The position numbers and the translations under genes were made by a program. Positions 9,114 through 22,631 of a DNA stretch of 64,000 nt are shown piece after piece. A model generated the notes under the pieces. It was not told where the DNA came from and searched no databases. It was given only the letters and a program-made list of their open reading frames with translations. The stretch lies in assembly GCF_000397205.1 (NCBI RefSeq), contig NC_021237.1:5625501-5689500 (forward strand), read 5' to 3'. How positions within the stretch are numbered: the first letter of the stretch is position 1; every line of letters starts with the position of its first letter. The DNA comes from Pseudomonas protegens CHA0 (GTDB lineage: Bacteria > Pseudomonadota > Gammaproteobacteria > Pseudomonadales > Pseudomonadaceae).

Positions 9114-10439
9114 TTGTTCAAGACCTCACTGAAGATCAGCCCCCTGTTCATTGCAATCGCCGCAACGATCCCGACACTCGGGCAAGCCGCCGAAGAAACC
9201 AAGACCGAGGGTTTTGTCGAGGGTTCGAGCCTCAAGCTCAACGCCCGCAACTACTACATGAACCGCAACCGCCTGCAGCAGAACAAAGACAACATCGAAT
9301 GGGGCCAGGGTTTTCTCGGCGTCTTCGAGTCGGGCTACACCCAGGGCACCGTGGGTTTCGGCCTTGATGCCAACGCCATGCTCGGCCTCAAGCTGGACGG
9401 TGGTGGCGGCACCACCAAGTCAAGCATCCTGCCTATCAGCGACGATGGCCGGCACAAGGCACCCGGCTCGTTCTCCACCGCCGGCGCCACCTTGAAAATG
9501 CGGGCCTTCGATACCGAGCTCAAGGCTGGCGACCTGTTCCTCAACAACCCGGTGATCGCCGGCGGCATGAGCCGCATGCTGCCCCAGACCTTCCGCGGCG
9601 TGAGCCTAACCAACCACAGCTTCGACGGCTGGTTGATCGAGGGCGGCCAGGCCAGCTTCACCAAGCCGTACAACCAGAGTGGACACAAACGCATCGGTAC
9701 TTCCTACGGCAGCTTGCGCGAGGGCGACGAGAGCCTGCACCTGAACTGGGCCGGCGTGGCCTGGAGCGGCGTGCCAGGGCTGACCAGCAGCCTCTACGCG
9801 TCCGAACTCAAGGACATCTGGAACCAGTACTACTACGACCTGGACTACACCTACGCGGTCAACGAACTGGTCAGCCTCAACCCGGGCCTGCACTTCTATC
9901 ACACTCAGGACACCGGCCAGGCGCTGCTGGGCAACATCGACAACAACACCTACAGCCTGCACTTCACCGTCGGCGTGGGTAACCACAGCGTCACCGCGGC
10001 CTATCAGCGGGTCAACGGCAACACACCGTTCGACTACATCGCCCAGGGCGACAGCATCTACCTGGACAACTCCCAGCAGTATTCGGACTTCAACGGCCCC
10101 AACGAGCGTTCGTGGAAGCTCAAGTACGCCTATGACTTTGCCGGTCTCGGCCTGCCGGGCCTGACTTCGGCGCTGTCCTACTCGCGCGGCGAGCTGGACC
10201 TGACCAAGGTCGATCCGGCCAGCCGCGGCTATGCCAGCTGGTACAGCGCCGACGGCAAGAACGCCAAGCACTGGGAGCGCGACCTGGACCTCAAGTACGT
10301 GGTACAGGGCGGCAGCGCCAAGGACCTCGCCGTACGCCTGCAGTGGGCCACCAACCGTGGCGGCAACGGCTACGGCGCGCTGGACAACGACACCGACGAA
10401 TACCGGGTGATCGTCGACTACCCGATCAACGTCTTCTAA
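9114..10439 (+). CDS. OprD-family outer-membrane porin
   Basis: Translation begins at a TTG (9114) seven bases after AGGAG at 9102-9106; no ATG is better placed. The 441-residue product has a signal peptide cleaved around TLGQAAEE, followed by the family opening ([20 protein letters not shown]) and alternating aromatic beta-strands typical of the 18-strand OprD barrel. It ends in Phe (YPINVF), the outer-membrane insertion signal. OprD paralogues admit small carboxylates, amino acids or peptides. The specific substrate (OccD or OccK class) cannot be assigned here. Monocistronic, bounded by terminators on both sides. Confidence 0.92.
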   Translation: MFKTSLKISPLFIAIAATIPTLGQAAEETKTEGFVEGSSLKLNARNYYMNRNRLQQNKDNIEWGQGFLGVFESGYTQGTVGFGLDANAMLGLKLDGGGGTTKSSILPISDDGRHKAPGSFSTAGATLKMRAFDTELKAGDLFLNNPVIAGGMSRMLPQTFRGVSLTNHSFDGWLIEGGQASFTKPYNQSGHKRIGTSYGSLREGDESLHLNWAGVAWSGVPGLTSSLYASELKDIWNQYYYDLDYTYAVNELVSLNPGLHFYHTQDTGQALLGNIDNNTYSLHFTVGVGNHSVTAAYQRVNGNTPFDYIAQGDSIYLDNSQQYSDFNGPNERSWKLKYAYDFAGLGLPGLTSALSYSRGELDLTKVDPASRGYASWYSADGKNAKHWERDLDLKYVVQGGSAKDLAVRLQWATNRGGNGYGALDNDTDEYRVIVDYPINVF

Positions 10440-10450
10440 GCCGCCCAAAC

Positions 10451-10484
10451 AAAAAGACCAGCATGTTTTGCTGGTCTTTTTTTT
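10451..10484 (+). terminator. Terminator after the OprD-family porin
   Basis: AAAGACCAGCA and TGCTGGTCTTT form an 11-bp stem around a short TTT-rich loop, followed by T residues on the plus strand. It lies 12 bases after the stop codon. Confidence 0.88.
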
Positions 10485-10578
10485 ATCGGAGATTTATACA
10501 AGCGCGCAGGCGTGACCGATTTCTGTAGCCCACGTCCACACTAGACTCAAAACTGTCGACGCAGCAGAAATCAAAATC

Positions 10579-12102
10579 ATGAACGTGAGTAGTGCGACAC
10601 CCCGCACAGGGAAGATCGCGTCAAATACCGAGCGCCTGCTGATCCTCTCCAGCTCGCTGATCGTTGTAGCCATTCTCGGCATCGTCACCTACCTGTTGAT
10701 CCGCGAACACGCCGCTGCCGAACAGGCTGCCACACGTGCCGCCAACAACATCGTGCAACTGATCGACGCCGATGTATTGCGCAACGTCGAGCTCTACGAC
10801 CTGTCTCTCAAGGGACTGATCAGTGCCGCGCAACGTGACGATCTGAAGGATGTATCGGCGTCCATACGTCACCTGGCGCTGTTCGACCGGGCCACCGCAG
10901 CGCCCTACAAGGGCGACATCCTGCTGCTGGACAGGCACGGCGACGTGCTGGCCGACTCGGCCTCGGTCGTGCCGCGCACGGGCAACTACGCCGATCGCGA
11001 GTACTTTCGATCGCACATCGACAATCCGGACCCGAGGATGATGATCAGCCCGCCGTTCCGCGCGCGCACCGCCGATCACGACTGGCGGATCAGCTTCAGC
11101 CGCCGGCTCAGCGACGAGCATGGCCAGTTCATCGGCGTGGCCGAAGCGGCCATGCGCCTGAGCTACTTCAACGAGCTGTTCAGAAATCTGGATATCGGTC
11201 GCAACGGTACGATCAACCTGGTGAGCCGCGACGGCGTTCTGCTGGCCCAGCAACCGCCGCTGGCAGACGACCTGATAGGCAAGAACTTCAGCAGCCGCCC
11301 CAACTTCGTCCGCATTCTGCGTGAAGGCAACGGCAGCTTCAGCAGCGTCTCCAGCGTTGATCAGAAGCAGCGGCTGTACACCTTTTCCCAGGTCGGCGAT
11401 CTGCCCCTGATCGTGATTGTCGCGCTGTCCATCGACGAGGTCTTCGGAGCCTGGCAACGCACCGCGGTGCTGATCAGCGGCGCCACTGGCGCCCTCTGCA
11501 TCGCCCTGTTCTGGCTGACCTGGCAGTTGTGCCGCGAACTGCGGCGCCGGCAGAGCGCCGAGCAGGAACTGGCGCGCCTGGCAGCCGTCGATGCCCTCAC
11601 CGGCCTGGCCAATCGCCGTACCCTGGACCAGGTGCTGGGCAACGAATGGTCGCGGGCCCGGCGAGCCAACCTGCCGTTGTCGCTATTGATGGTCGATGTC
11701 GATCACTTCAAATCCTTCAACGACCGCTTCGGCCATCCACTGGGGGACCAGGCCTTGCGTGTGGTGGCACAGAGCATTGGCGCCTGCGTCGGGCGCCCAT
11801 CGGACCTGGCGGCGCGCTATGGCGGCGAGGAGTTTGCGGTCATCCTGCCAGGAACCGACAGTGCCGGCGCCGCCGTACTCGCCGAGAAGATCCGCACCAG
11901 CATCGCCGCCTTGCCGGCCATCAGCGAACACGCCGCGCCGCTGACCGTGAGCATTGGCATCAACACCTGGTCGGGTAACCTCGATATCGGTCTTGAACAG
12001 TGGGTGAGCGACGCCGACAAGGCGCTGTATCAGGCCAAGTACAGCGGGCGCAACCGGGTGGTTTCCAACATGTCCCAGGGCGGCTCCAAGCGCGGCGCTT
12101 GA
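10579..12102 (+). CDS. Membrane diguanylate cyclase with extracytoplasmic Cache sensor
   Basis: A 507-residue protein with TM1 (about 20-41), a periplasmic double-Cache-like region (about 45-290, including the PRTGNYADREYF and SFSRRLSDEHG stretches typical of these domains), TM2 (about 295-318) and a C-terminal GGDEF domain. The active-site signature is GGEEF at residues 415-419. The product-inhibition I-site RxxD is intact (RPSD, five residues upstream). It should therefore make c-di-GMP and be feedback-inhibited. The ligand is unknown. The Shine-Dalgarno region before the ATG is weak. The gene stands alone between the porin and the convergent lpxC. Confidence 0.93.
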   Translation: MNVSSATPRTGKIASNTERLLILSSSLIVVAILGIVTYLLIREHAAAEQAATRAANNIVQLIDADVLRNVELYDLSLKGLISAAQRDDLKDVSASIRHLALFDRATAAPYKGDILLLDRHGDVLADSASVVPRTGNYADREYFRSHIDNPDPRMMISPPFRARTADHDWRISFSRRLSDEHGQFIGVAEAAMRLSYFNELFRNLDIGRNGTINLVSRDGVLLAQQPPLADDLIGKNFSSRPNFVRILREGNGSFSSVSSVDQKQRLYTFSQVGDLPLIVIVALSIDEVFGAWQRTAVLISGATGALCIALFWLTWQLCRELRRRQSAEQELARLAAVDALTGLANRRTLDQVLGNEWSRARRANLPLSLLMVDVDHFKSFNDRFGHPLGDQALRVVAQSIGACVGRPSDLAARYGGEEFAVILPGTDSAGAAVLAEKIRTSIAALPAISEHAAPLTVSIGINTWSGNLDIGLEQWVSDADKALYQAKYSGRNRVVSNMSQGGSKRGA

Positions 12103-12113
12103 AACCGCAGGCA

Positions 12114-12145
12114 TAAAAAAAGGCCATCCGGGGGGATGGCCTTCA
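12114..12145 (-). terminator. Terminator of the dcw cluster (after lpxC)
   Basis: AAGGCCATCC pairs with GGATGGCCTT. The seven-A run on the plus strand becomes a T run for minus-strand transcripts, so it ends the lpxC message; plus-strand readthrough from the cyclase gene would meet the same hairpin without a good T tract. Confidence 0.85.
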
Positions 12146-12170
12146 AAAACAAAAGGAAAGAGAGAGTGAC

Positions 12171-13118
<948 letters not shown>

Positions 13119-13194
13119 TCAACAAAGGCTGGCGATAATAGCAGACCATGCCTTTGCTGAACACCAATCACCCTAATACCCCTGATGCATTCCA

Positions 13195-14388
13195 TCAATC
13201 GGCCTGACGACGCAGGAATGCCGGGATGTCCAGGTAGTCCAGATCATCTTGCGGATTCAGCTTCGCCGCGGTCGCCGCGTTCGACTGCGCCTGATTGCGC
13301 ATGACGGTCGGACGGTCCAGGTCACGGTAGTTCACCGACGGCAGTTCCTGGCGAGCAGGGGCTGGCGCTTGCGACTGGGCGGACATGGAAGTCTGGACGG
13401 TGTTGTCGATGACCTTCACAGGCTTCTCGATTTTTGCGCCCAGGCCGGTGGCCACTACGGTTACATGCAGCTCGTCACGCATGTCCGGATCGATAACGGT
13501 ACCGACCTTGACCATGGCGTGTTCGGAAGCGAAGGCCTCGATGATGCTACCCACGTCGGAGTACTCGCCCAGGGACAAGTCAGGACCGGCGGTGATGTTC
13601 ACCAGGATGCCGCGTGCGCCTTCCAGGTTCACGTCTTCCAGCAGCGGGTTGCGGATCGCCGCTTCAGTGGCTTCACGTGCACGGTTCGGACCGCTGGCGC
13701 AGCCAGTGCCCATCATCGCCATGCCCATTTCGCTCATCACGGTACGTACGTCGGCGAAGTCGACGTTGATCATGCCCGGACGCTTGATGATGTCGGAGAT
13801 ACCGCGAACGGCACCGGCCAACACGTCGTCCGCCTTGGCGAAAGCCGACAGCAGGCTGGCGTCCTTGCCGAGGATGGTCAGCAGTTTCTCGTTGGGGATG
13901 GTGATCAACGAGTCGACGCTTTCGCTCAGCGCGCGGATGCCCTCATCGGCGATCTGCATGCGCTTGCGGCCTTCGAACGGGAACGGACGGGTCACCACCG
14001 CAACGGTGAGGATGCCCATTTCCTTGGCCACTTCAGCAATGATCGGTGCCGCACCGGTACCGGTACCGCCGCCCATGCCGGTGGTGATGAACACCATGTT
14101 GGTGCCCGCCAGTACTTCAGCGATACGCTCGCGGTCTTCCAGGGCGGCTTGACGGCCGACTTCCGGATTGGCACCCGCACCCAGGCCCTTGGTCACGCCG
14201 GTACCCAGTTGCAGGATGGTCCGCGCGCCGATGTTTTTCAGCGCTTGAGCATCAGTGTTGGCGCAGATGAACTCGACGCCTTCGATGTTGCTCTTGACCA
14301 TGTGATTGACCGCGTTGCCGCCGCCACCGCCAACACCGATAACCTTGATTACCGGACTTTGCGGGATGTTGTCTACGAGTTCGAACAT
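13195..14388 (-). CDS. ftsZ: Cell division GTPase FtsZ
   Basis: A 397-residue tubulin-like GTPase that polymerises into the division ring. The glycine-rich nucleotide loop GGGTGTG is at 106-112. The N-terminal GTP-binding GGGGGNAVNHM is at 19-30. The variable Gln/Ala/Pro-rich linker occupies about 318-375. The C-terminal docking peptide for FtsA and ZipA is intact (LDYLDIPAFLRRQAD). It follows ftsA by 72 bases, in which the AGGAGAGGG-type ribosome binding site lies just before the ATG. Confidence 0.99.
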   Translation of the reverse strand: MFELVDNIPQSPVIKVIGVGGGGGNAVNHMVKSNIEGVEFICANTDAQALKNIGARTILQLGTGVTKGLGAGANPEVGRQAALEDRERIAEVLAGTNMVFITTGMGGGTGTGAAPIIAEVAKEMGILTVAVVTRPFPFEGRKRMQIADEGIRALSESVDSLITIPNEKLLTILGKDASLLSAFAKADDVLAGAVRGISDIIKRPGMINVDFADVRTVMSEMGMAMMGTGCASGPNRAREATEAAIRNPLLEDVNLEGARGILVNITAGPDLSLGEYSDVGSIIEAFASEHAMVKVGTVIDPDMRDELHVTVVATGLGAKIEKPVKVIDNTVQTSMSAQSQAPAPARQELPSVNYRDLDRPTVMRNQAQSNAATAAKLNPQDDLDYLDIPAFLRRQAD

Positions 14389-14460
14389 TTTCCCTCTCCT
14401 TTCATTTCTCTAGTTTTTCGCCTACTGCCTACTGCTTTGAAACGGTGTTGCGGTAAATCT

Positions 14461-15720
14461 TTAGAAGTTGCCCTGCACCCAGCTCTTGATGCGATCGAGC
14501 AGTGCCGCCTTGGGCTCGTCGCTGCTGTAGCTGTCGCGGCTGCCGATGCCGGAGAACGAGATGCCGTCGGACTGTTTCTGCAGCCCATACAGCAGCAAGC
14601 CGACACCGGTGGAATAGATCGGGTTGCGCACCACGTCGGACAGGCCCTTGACACTGTGGGGTACGCCCAGGCGAACCGGCATGTGGAAAATTTCCTCGGC
14701 CAGTTCCACCGCGCCTTCCATCTTCGAAGTGCCGCCAGTGAGCACGATGCCCGCCGGGATCAGGTCTTCGTAGCCACTGCGGCGCAGTTCGGCCTGGATC
14801 AGGGTGAACAGTTCGTCGTAACGCGGTTCGACCACCTCGGCCAGGGCCTGGCGCGACAGTTCGCGCGGTGGGCGGTCGCCAACGCTTGGCACCTTGATGG
14901 TTTCGCCGGCACCGGCCAGCTTGGCCAGGGCGCAGGCGTAACGGATCTTGATTTCCTCGGCGTACTGGGTCGGGGTACGCAGGGCCATGGCGATGTCGTT
15001 GGTCACCTGGTCGCCGGCTATCGGAATCACCGCGGTGTGGCGGATCGCGCCTTCGGTGAAGATCGCCATGTCGGTGGTGCCGCCGCCGATATCCACCAGG
15101 CACACGCCCAGCTCTTTCTCGTCGTCGGTGAGCACCGAGTAGGCCGAAGCCAGCTGCTCGAGGATGATGTCGTCGATTTCCAGGCCGCAGCGGCGCACGC
15201 ATTTTTCGATATTCTGCGCGGCATTCACTGCACAGGTGACCACGTGCACCTTGGCTTCCAGGCGTACGCCGGACATGCCCAGGGGTTCACGCACGCCTTC
15301 CTGGTTGTCGATCACGTAATCCTGCGGCAGGGTGTGCAGAACCCGCTGGTCAGCCGGGATCGCCACGGCCTGGGCAGCGTCGAGGACCCGCTCCAGGTCC
15401 GCCGAGCTGACTTCACGGTCACGAATCGCCACGATGCCGTGGGAGTTCAGGCTGCGGATGTGATTGCCCGCCACACCGACGAACGCCGAGTGGATACGGC
15501 AGCCCGCCATCAGTTGCGCCTCTTCCACCGCCCGCTGGATCGACTGCACGGTGGATTCGATATTCACCACCACGCCCTTCTTCAGGCCGCGGGAAGGATG
15601 GGTGCCGATGCCGACGATTTCCAGCGAGCCATCGGCCGCGACTTCGCCCACCAGCGCCACAACCTTGGAGGTACCGATATCCAGGCCGACGATCATTTTG
15701 CCGCTTTGCACATTTGCCAT
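14461..15720 (-). CDS. ftsA: Cell division protein FtsA (actin-like membrane anchor)
   Basis: A 419-residue actin-fold ATPase that tethers FtsZ to the membrane and recruits later division proteins. The phosphate-1 motif VGLDIGTSKVVALVG is at the N-terminus, and the phosphate-2 region is CLVDIGGGTTDMA. The adenosine motif is GIVLTGGTSKMEG. The C-terminal amphipathic helix (LLDRIKSWVQGNF) is the membrane-targeting sequence. The start ATG at 15720 is 14 bases after the ftsQ stop. Confidence 0.99.
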   Translation of the reverse strand: MANVQSGKMIVGLDIGTSKVVALVGEVAADGSLEIVGIGTHPSRGLKKGVVVNIESTVQSIQRAVEEAQLMAGCRIHSAFVGVAGNHIRSLNSHGIVAIRDREVSSADLERVLDAAQAVAIPADQRVLHTLPQDYVIDNQEGVREPLGMSGVRLEAKVHVVTCAVNAAQNIEKCVRRCGLEIDDIILEQLASAYSVLTDDEKELGVCLVDIGGGTTDMAIFTEGAIRHTAVIPIAGDQVTNDIAMALRTPTQYAEEIKIRYACALAKLAGAGETIKVPSVGDRPPRELSRQALAEVVEPRYDELFTLIQAELRRSGYEDLIPAGIVLTGGTSKMEGAVELAEEIFHMPVRLGVPHSVKGLSDVVRNPIYSTGVGLLLYGLQKQSDGISFSGIGSRDSYSSDEPKAALLDRIKSWVQGNF

Positions 15721-15734
15721 GGTCCTGCCTCTTC

Positions 15735-16601
15735 TTAATTCTTCGCGACGGCAGGTTGCGCCGTCGTGGGTGCCGCCGGATCGCGCCAGCCGACGGCCAG
15801 GCCGTTGGCGTAGCGCAGATCGATGCGCGCGATGTTCGTGATCTGTTCTTTCAGCGTTTTTTCATAAATGGCAATGAAGCGGCGCATCTTCTCCACCAGG
15901 TGATCGCGGCCCAGGAGCAGTTCGATACCCGGGCCGGCACTGCCGGCGCCGGTGGTCAGGAACCAGCTGCCGCGCTCGCGCAGCTCCAGACGGGCGATCG
16001 AAAAGCCCAGCGGCCGCAGCATCTGGCTCAACACCTGATACTGCTGCATCACTTGCTGCTGGGCCCGCTGCGGCCCGAACAACTGCGGCAAGTGCTCATA
16101 GTTCGCCAGTTCACGCGGGGTGAAGGCCTGGCCCTGGTTGTTCAACAGCGCCTCGTCGCCCCAGCGGGCCACCGGCAGTTGTTCTTCCAGGCGAATCACC
16201 ACTTGGTCCGGCCACACCCGACGTACCTCGGCGTGGGCGATCCAGGGCATCTGCTCCAGCTCGGTGCGCATGCTCGCCAGGTCGATGGTGAAGAAGCTCG
16301 CCGCGACATAAGGCGCGATCCGCTGCTGCACCGCCTGCTGGCTGATGTAGCTCAAGTCCCCCTGCACCGCGATTTTGGTGATCGGGCGGTCGGCGTACGG
16401 CAGCAGGCGCTGGGCCCCTTCATAGGTGCCAAACCCCAGAGCCACCAGCAGCACCGGCCAGAACAGGCTTTTCAGAAAGCCGAAGTTGGCTTTCGGCAGG
16501 CGCGCCGACATCGGCTCTTTGGCCACCATTCGGCTGGCACCCCGCGGCACCGGCTTGCGGCCGGGTGCGGGTTGCTGATGACGAAGCGACGCGCCTTGCA
16601 T
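15735..16601 (-). CDS. ftsQ: Cell division protein FtsQ
   Basis: I use the ATG at 16601 ([16 protein letters not shown]), four bases after the ddl stop and preceded by GAGAGG; the longer frame to 16676 would lie inside ddl. The 288-residue bitopic protein has a basic cytoplasmic tail, one transmembrane helix (about 48-66), a POTRA domain opening with [19 protein letters not shown], and the beta domain that contacts FtsL/FtsB. It ends in a Pro/Ala/Thr tail. It links early and late divisome proteins. Confidence 0.96.
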   Translation of the reverse strand: MQGASLRHQQPAPGRKPVPRGASRMVAKEPMSARLPKANFGFLKSLFWPVLLVALGFGTYEGAQRLLPYADRPITKIAVQGDLSYISQQAVQQRIAPYVAASFFTIDLASMRTELEQMPWIAHAEVRRVWPDQVVIRLEEQLPVARWGDEALLNNQGQAFTPRELANYEHLPQLFGPQRAQQQVMQQYQVLSQMLRPLGFSIARLELRERGSWFLTTGAGSAGPGIELLLGRDHLVEKMRRFIAIYEKTLKEQITNIARIDLRYANGLAVGWRDPAAPTTAQPAVAKN

Positions 16602-16605
16602 GGAC

Positions 16606-19005
<2,400 letters not shown>

Positions 19006-19013
<8 letters not shown>

Positions 19014-20076
19014 GGGCCACCTCCAGGCAGATATTCACTACGTCGTGGGTGGCGCCGGGCTTGGCCAGGCGGCGAGCGGCCTGGGCCATGTTGTCGAGTC
19101 GTTCTGGTTGCATCAAAACCTCTGTCAGGCGAGCGGCAAGGTCCGCAGCACCAGTCGTTCTTTGCGGCATCAGGAAGGCAGCACCTTCACGAGCCAAATA
19201 TTCGGCATTGCGGGTCTGGTGGTCGTCGATCGCGTGGGGCAAAGGCACCAGCATCGAGGGCAGACCGGCGGCAGCCAGTTCGCTGACGGTCAACGCGCCT
19301 GCGCGACAGACCACCAGGTCGGCCCAGCCATAGGCTTGGGCCATGTCTTTGATAAAGGGCTGCACCTGCGCCTCGACGCCGGCGGCGCGATAGCGCTCTG
19401 CAGTGACTTCATCGTGGTTTTTGCCGGCCTGGTGGAACACCTCCGGGCGCAGCTCGGGGGCGACCTGTGCCAAGGCTTCCGGCAACAGCTTGTTCAACGG
19501 CTCTGCGCCCAGGCTTCCGCCCAGGATCAGCAAACGCGCCTTGCGTCCGGCCAGGGCCTCGCGCGGTGTTTCGAGGAACAGTTCGGTGCGTACCGGGTTG
19601 CCCGTGGTGCGCCGGCTTTGCGAGGCACCGAAGGTGTCCGGGAAAGCTTCGCAGACTCGGGCAGCCAACGGCACCAGCAGCCGATTGGCGGTACCGGCCA
19701 CGGCGTTCTGTTCGTGAACGATGACCGGCACCCCAGACAACTTCGCGGCGACTCCACCAGGGCCGGTCACATAACCGCCAAAACCCAGGACACAGACCGG
19801 CTTCAACTGGCGAATGACCTGCCGCGCCTGGAGCACGGCCTTGATCAACACGAACGGCGCCTTGAGCAGGGACAGCTTGCCCTTGCCCCGCAAACCGCTG
19901 ACGTTGATCAGGTGCAACGGCAGCCCGGCCGCAGGCACCAGATCGTTTTCGATGCCACGTGGGGTACCCAGCCAGTGCACGGTGTAGCCACGGGCCTGGA
20001 ACTCGCGGGCGCAGGCCAGTGCCGGGAACACGTGGCCACCGGTGCCGCCGGCCATGATCAGGACGTTAGCGCCCAT
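19006..20076 (-). CDS. murG: Lipid II synthase (GlcNAc transferase) MurG
   Basis: The start is taken at the ATG at 20076 ([20 protein letters not shown]), which places the glycine-rich loop at the N-terminus as in the family; the open frame extends upstream into ftsW but lacks homology there. The 356-residue GT-B glycosyltransferase adds GlcNAc to lipid I on the inner leaflet. The C-terminal donor-binding region shows [21 protein letters not shown]. It overlaps ftsW by 11 bases. Confidence 0.97.
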
Positions 20077-21283
20077 GGCTCGGCTCCTCGGCAAAGTCAC
20101 TTTCACTGAACTCCATCTCTTCACTGCCCAGGTGGGTCCTGCTCTCCCATTCGATACGCAGCAACAACCCCAGACAGGCGCAGCAGATCACCAGCGAGCT
20201 GCCGCCATAACTGAGGAAAGGCAAGGTCAAGCCCTTGGTCGGCAACAGGCCGACGTTCACCCCGATGTTGATCAGGAATTGACCAATCCACAGGAACGAC
20301 AGTCCGTAGGCGACATAGGCGGCAAAGAACTGCTTGGCCTTTTCCGCCCACAGGCCGATGTACATGCCGCGGATACAGACAAAGACGAACAGCGCCACCG
20401 TGCACAGCGAACCGACGGCGCCCAGCTCTTCAGCCAGTACCGAGAACACGAAGTCTGTGTGAGCCTCCGGCAGGTAGAACTGTTTCTGCACGCTGTTGCC
20501 CAGGCCGACGCCCAGCCACTCGCCGCGACCAAAGGCGATCAGCGCCTGGGACAGCTGGTAGCCAGCACCGAACTGGTCGGCCCAGGGGTCGGCGAAGTTG
20601 GTCAGACGAGCCATACGATAGGGTTGCATCTGGATCAGCAGCACCACCGCGGCAACCGCCAGCACCACCATCAGGGAAAACCGGAACAGCCCGACCCCTC
20701 CCAGGAACAGCATGGCCGCAGCGGCGCCCATCATTACGACAGTGGCGCCGAAGTCCGGCTCCATCAGCAGCAGGCCAGCCATGGGCAGCAGCACGATGAA
20801 CGGCTTGAAGAAGCCCATCCAGCTCTCGCGCACTTCTTTCTGGCGCCGCACCAAGTAACCGGCGAGGTAGATCACCACGAACACCTTGGCGATCTCGGAA
20901 GGCTGGACGTTGAAAAAGCTGAAGCCGATCCAGCGCATCGAACCGTTCACTTCCCGGCCGATCCCCGGAATGATCACCATCACCAGCAGGCCAAAGGCAC
21001 CGATCAGCATCAACCAGCCCAGGCGCTGCCAGGTGGCGATCGGGATCATCATGGTGACGATGCAGGCGCCCAGGCCCAGCAGGATGTAGATCAGGTGGCG
21101 AATCATGTAGTACAGGGCGCTGCCCGACTGCGCCGCCGCCACTTCAGTGGAGGCCGAGGCAATCATGACCAGGCCCAGGCCGAGCAGGGTCAGGCAACCG
21201 GCGAGCATCGGGAAGTCGAGGTCGATGCCCCGACCGGTGATGATCGGCGATGGATAGGGCTTGATGATGTTTCTCAGGTTCAT
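20066..21283 (-). CDS. ftsW: SEDS-family septal peptidoglycan polymerase FtsW
   Basis: A 405-residue polytopic membrane protein with about ten hydrophobic segments. The SEDS family motifs include NGSMRWIGFSFFNVQPSEIAK and the conserved end GLTLPFLSYGGSSLVICC. It polymerises lipid II at the septum together with FtsI (PBP3), encoded upstream in the same operon. The start overlaps the murD stop by four bases. Confidence 0.97.
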   Translation of the reverse strand: MNLRNIIKPYPSPIITGRGIDLDFPMLAGCLTLLGLGLVMIASASTEVAAAQSGSALYYMIRHLIYILLGLGACIVTMMIPIATWQRLGWLMLIGAFGLLVMVIIPGIGREVNGSMRWIGFSFFNVQPSEIAKVFVVIYLAGYLVRRQKEVRESWMGFFKPFIVLLPMAGLLLMEPDFGATVVMMGAAAAMLFLGGVGLFRFSLMVVLAVAAVVLLIQMQPYRMARLTNFADPWADQFGAGYQLSQALIAFGRGEWLGVGLGNSVQKQFYLPEAHTDFVFSVLAEELGAVGSLCTVALFVFVCIRGMYIGLWAEKAKQFFAAYVAYGLSFLWIGQFLINIGVNVGLLPTKGLTLPFLSYGGSSLVICCACLGLLLRIEWESRTHLGSEEMEFSESDFAEEPSHGR

Positions 21284-22626
21284 GCCAGTTCCTCCACAAC
21301 GCGGACGAACTGGTGGCCACGGTCTTCGTAGTTCTTGAACATGTCGAAACTGGCGCAGGCCGGCGACAGCAGCACCACATCACCGGGCTGGGCAGTGGCG
21401 CGGCATTGCTCCACGGCTTCCTGCAGCGAGCCGACACGAATCAGCGGCACGGCGTCACCGATGGCTTCGCCGATCTGATCGGAGTCGCGCCCCATCAGGA
21501 TCACCGCGCGGCAGTTGGCCGCCACCGGGCCGCGCAGATCCTTGAAGTCGGCGCCCTTGCCGTCACCACCGGCGATCAGCACGATCTTGCCTTCGATGTC
21601 GGCGCCAAGGCCTTCGATGGCCGCCAGGGCGGCGCCCACGTTGGTGGCCTTGGAGTCGTTGTAGTACGCCACGCCATCCAGGTCGCGAACCCACTGGCAG
21701 CGATGCTCGAGGCCGGCGAAAGTGCGCAGCGCCGCGAGCATGGCGTCGAACGGCAAGCCCACTGCATGACCCAGGGCCAAGGCTGCCAGGGCGTTGGACT
21801 GGTTATGGGCGCCGCGGATCTTCAGCTCGCGCACGGGCATCAGGTTCTGGAACTCGAAGGCCAGGTACTTCTCACCGTCCTCTTCGCGCAGGCCGAAGGC
21901 CTTGAAATCAGGCTTGCTCAGGCCGAAGGTCCAGCATGGCAGGCCTTCACCGATCAATGGCCGGGTCAGAGCGTCCTGGCGGTTGAACACCACCTGCCGG
22001 GCACCACGGAAGATCCGGTGCTTGGCCAGGTGGTAGGCCGGCAGGCCGCTGTAACGGTCCATGTGGTCTTCGCTGATGTTGAGCACGGTGGCCACTTCGG
22101 CGCCCAACTGGTCGGTGGTCTCCAGCTGGAAGCTGGACAGCTCCATCACGTACAGCTCGACGTCATCGCTGAGCAGGTCCAGGGCCGGGGTCCCGAGGTT
22201 GCCGCCGACCGCCACGCGCTTGCCCGCCGCCGCTGCCATCTCGCCCACCAGGGTGGTCACGGTGCTCTTGGCGTTGGAACCACTGATTGCCACGATCGGT
22301 GCCTTTGCGTTACGCGCGAACAGCTCGATATCACCGGACAATTTCACCCCACGGGCAGCAGCAGCCTGCAGGGCCGGGGTCGCCAGGGCCAGGCCGGGGC
22401 TCACGTAGAGTTCGTCGGCACGGCACAGGAAGTCCACGTCCAGCTCGCCACAACGCACCTCCACCTGCGGGTAGTCACGCCGCAGCGTGACCAGCTCAGG
22501 TGGATTTTCCCGCGTATCGGCCACCGCAAAGGCAACGCCCCGGCTCGCCAGGAAGCGAACCAGGGACATGCCGCTCTTGCCGAGGCCGACAACGATGCGG
22601 AAGTGGTCAGAAGCGATCAGAGACAC
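21280..22626 (-). CDS. murD: UDP-N-acetylmuramoylalanine--D-glutamate ligase
   Basis: A 448-residue Mur ligase that adds D-Glu. It has the N-terminal VVGLGKSGMSLVRFL, the ATP loop GSNAKSTVTTLVGEM (Ala in place of the common Gly after Asn), LELSSFQLE-like MELSSFQLETTD, and HRCQWVRDLDGVAYYNDSKATN. It is five bases from the mraY stop and is translationally coupled to ftsW. Confidence 0.98.
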   Translation of the reverse strand: MSLIASDHFRIVVGLGKSGMSLVRFLASRGVAFAVADTRENPPELVTLRRDYPQVEVRCGELDVDFLCRADELYVSPGLALATPALQAAAARGVKLSGDIELFARNAKAPIVAISGSNAKSTVTTLVGEMAAAAGKRVAVGGNLGTPALDLLSDDVELYVMELSSFQLETTDQLGAEVATVLNISEDHMDRYSGLPAYHLAKHRIFRGARQVVFNRQDALTRPLIGEGLPCWTFGLSKPDFKAFGLREEDGEKYLAFEFQNLMPVRELKIRGAHNQSNALAALALGHAVGLPFDAMLAALRTFAGLEHRCQWVRDLDGVAYYNDSKATNVGAALAAIEGLGADIEGKIVLIAGGDGKGADFKDLRGPVAANCRAVILMGRDSDQIGEAIGDAVPLIRVGSLQEAVEQCRATAQPGDVVLLSPACASFDMFKNYEDRGHQFVRVVEELA

Positions 22627-22631
22627 TCGTT

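Noticed and set aside
13249..15738. An 829-codon open frame on the plus strand opposite ftsZ and ftsA
   Set aside because: It is a mirror of high-GC codon bias in two certain genes; no motif or ribosome binding site supports it.
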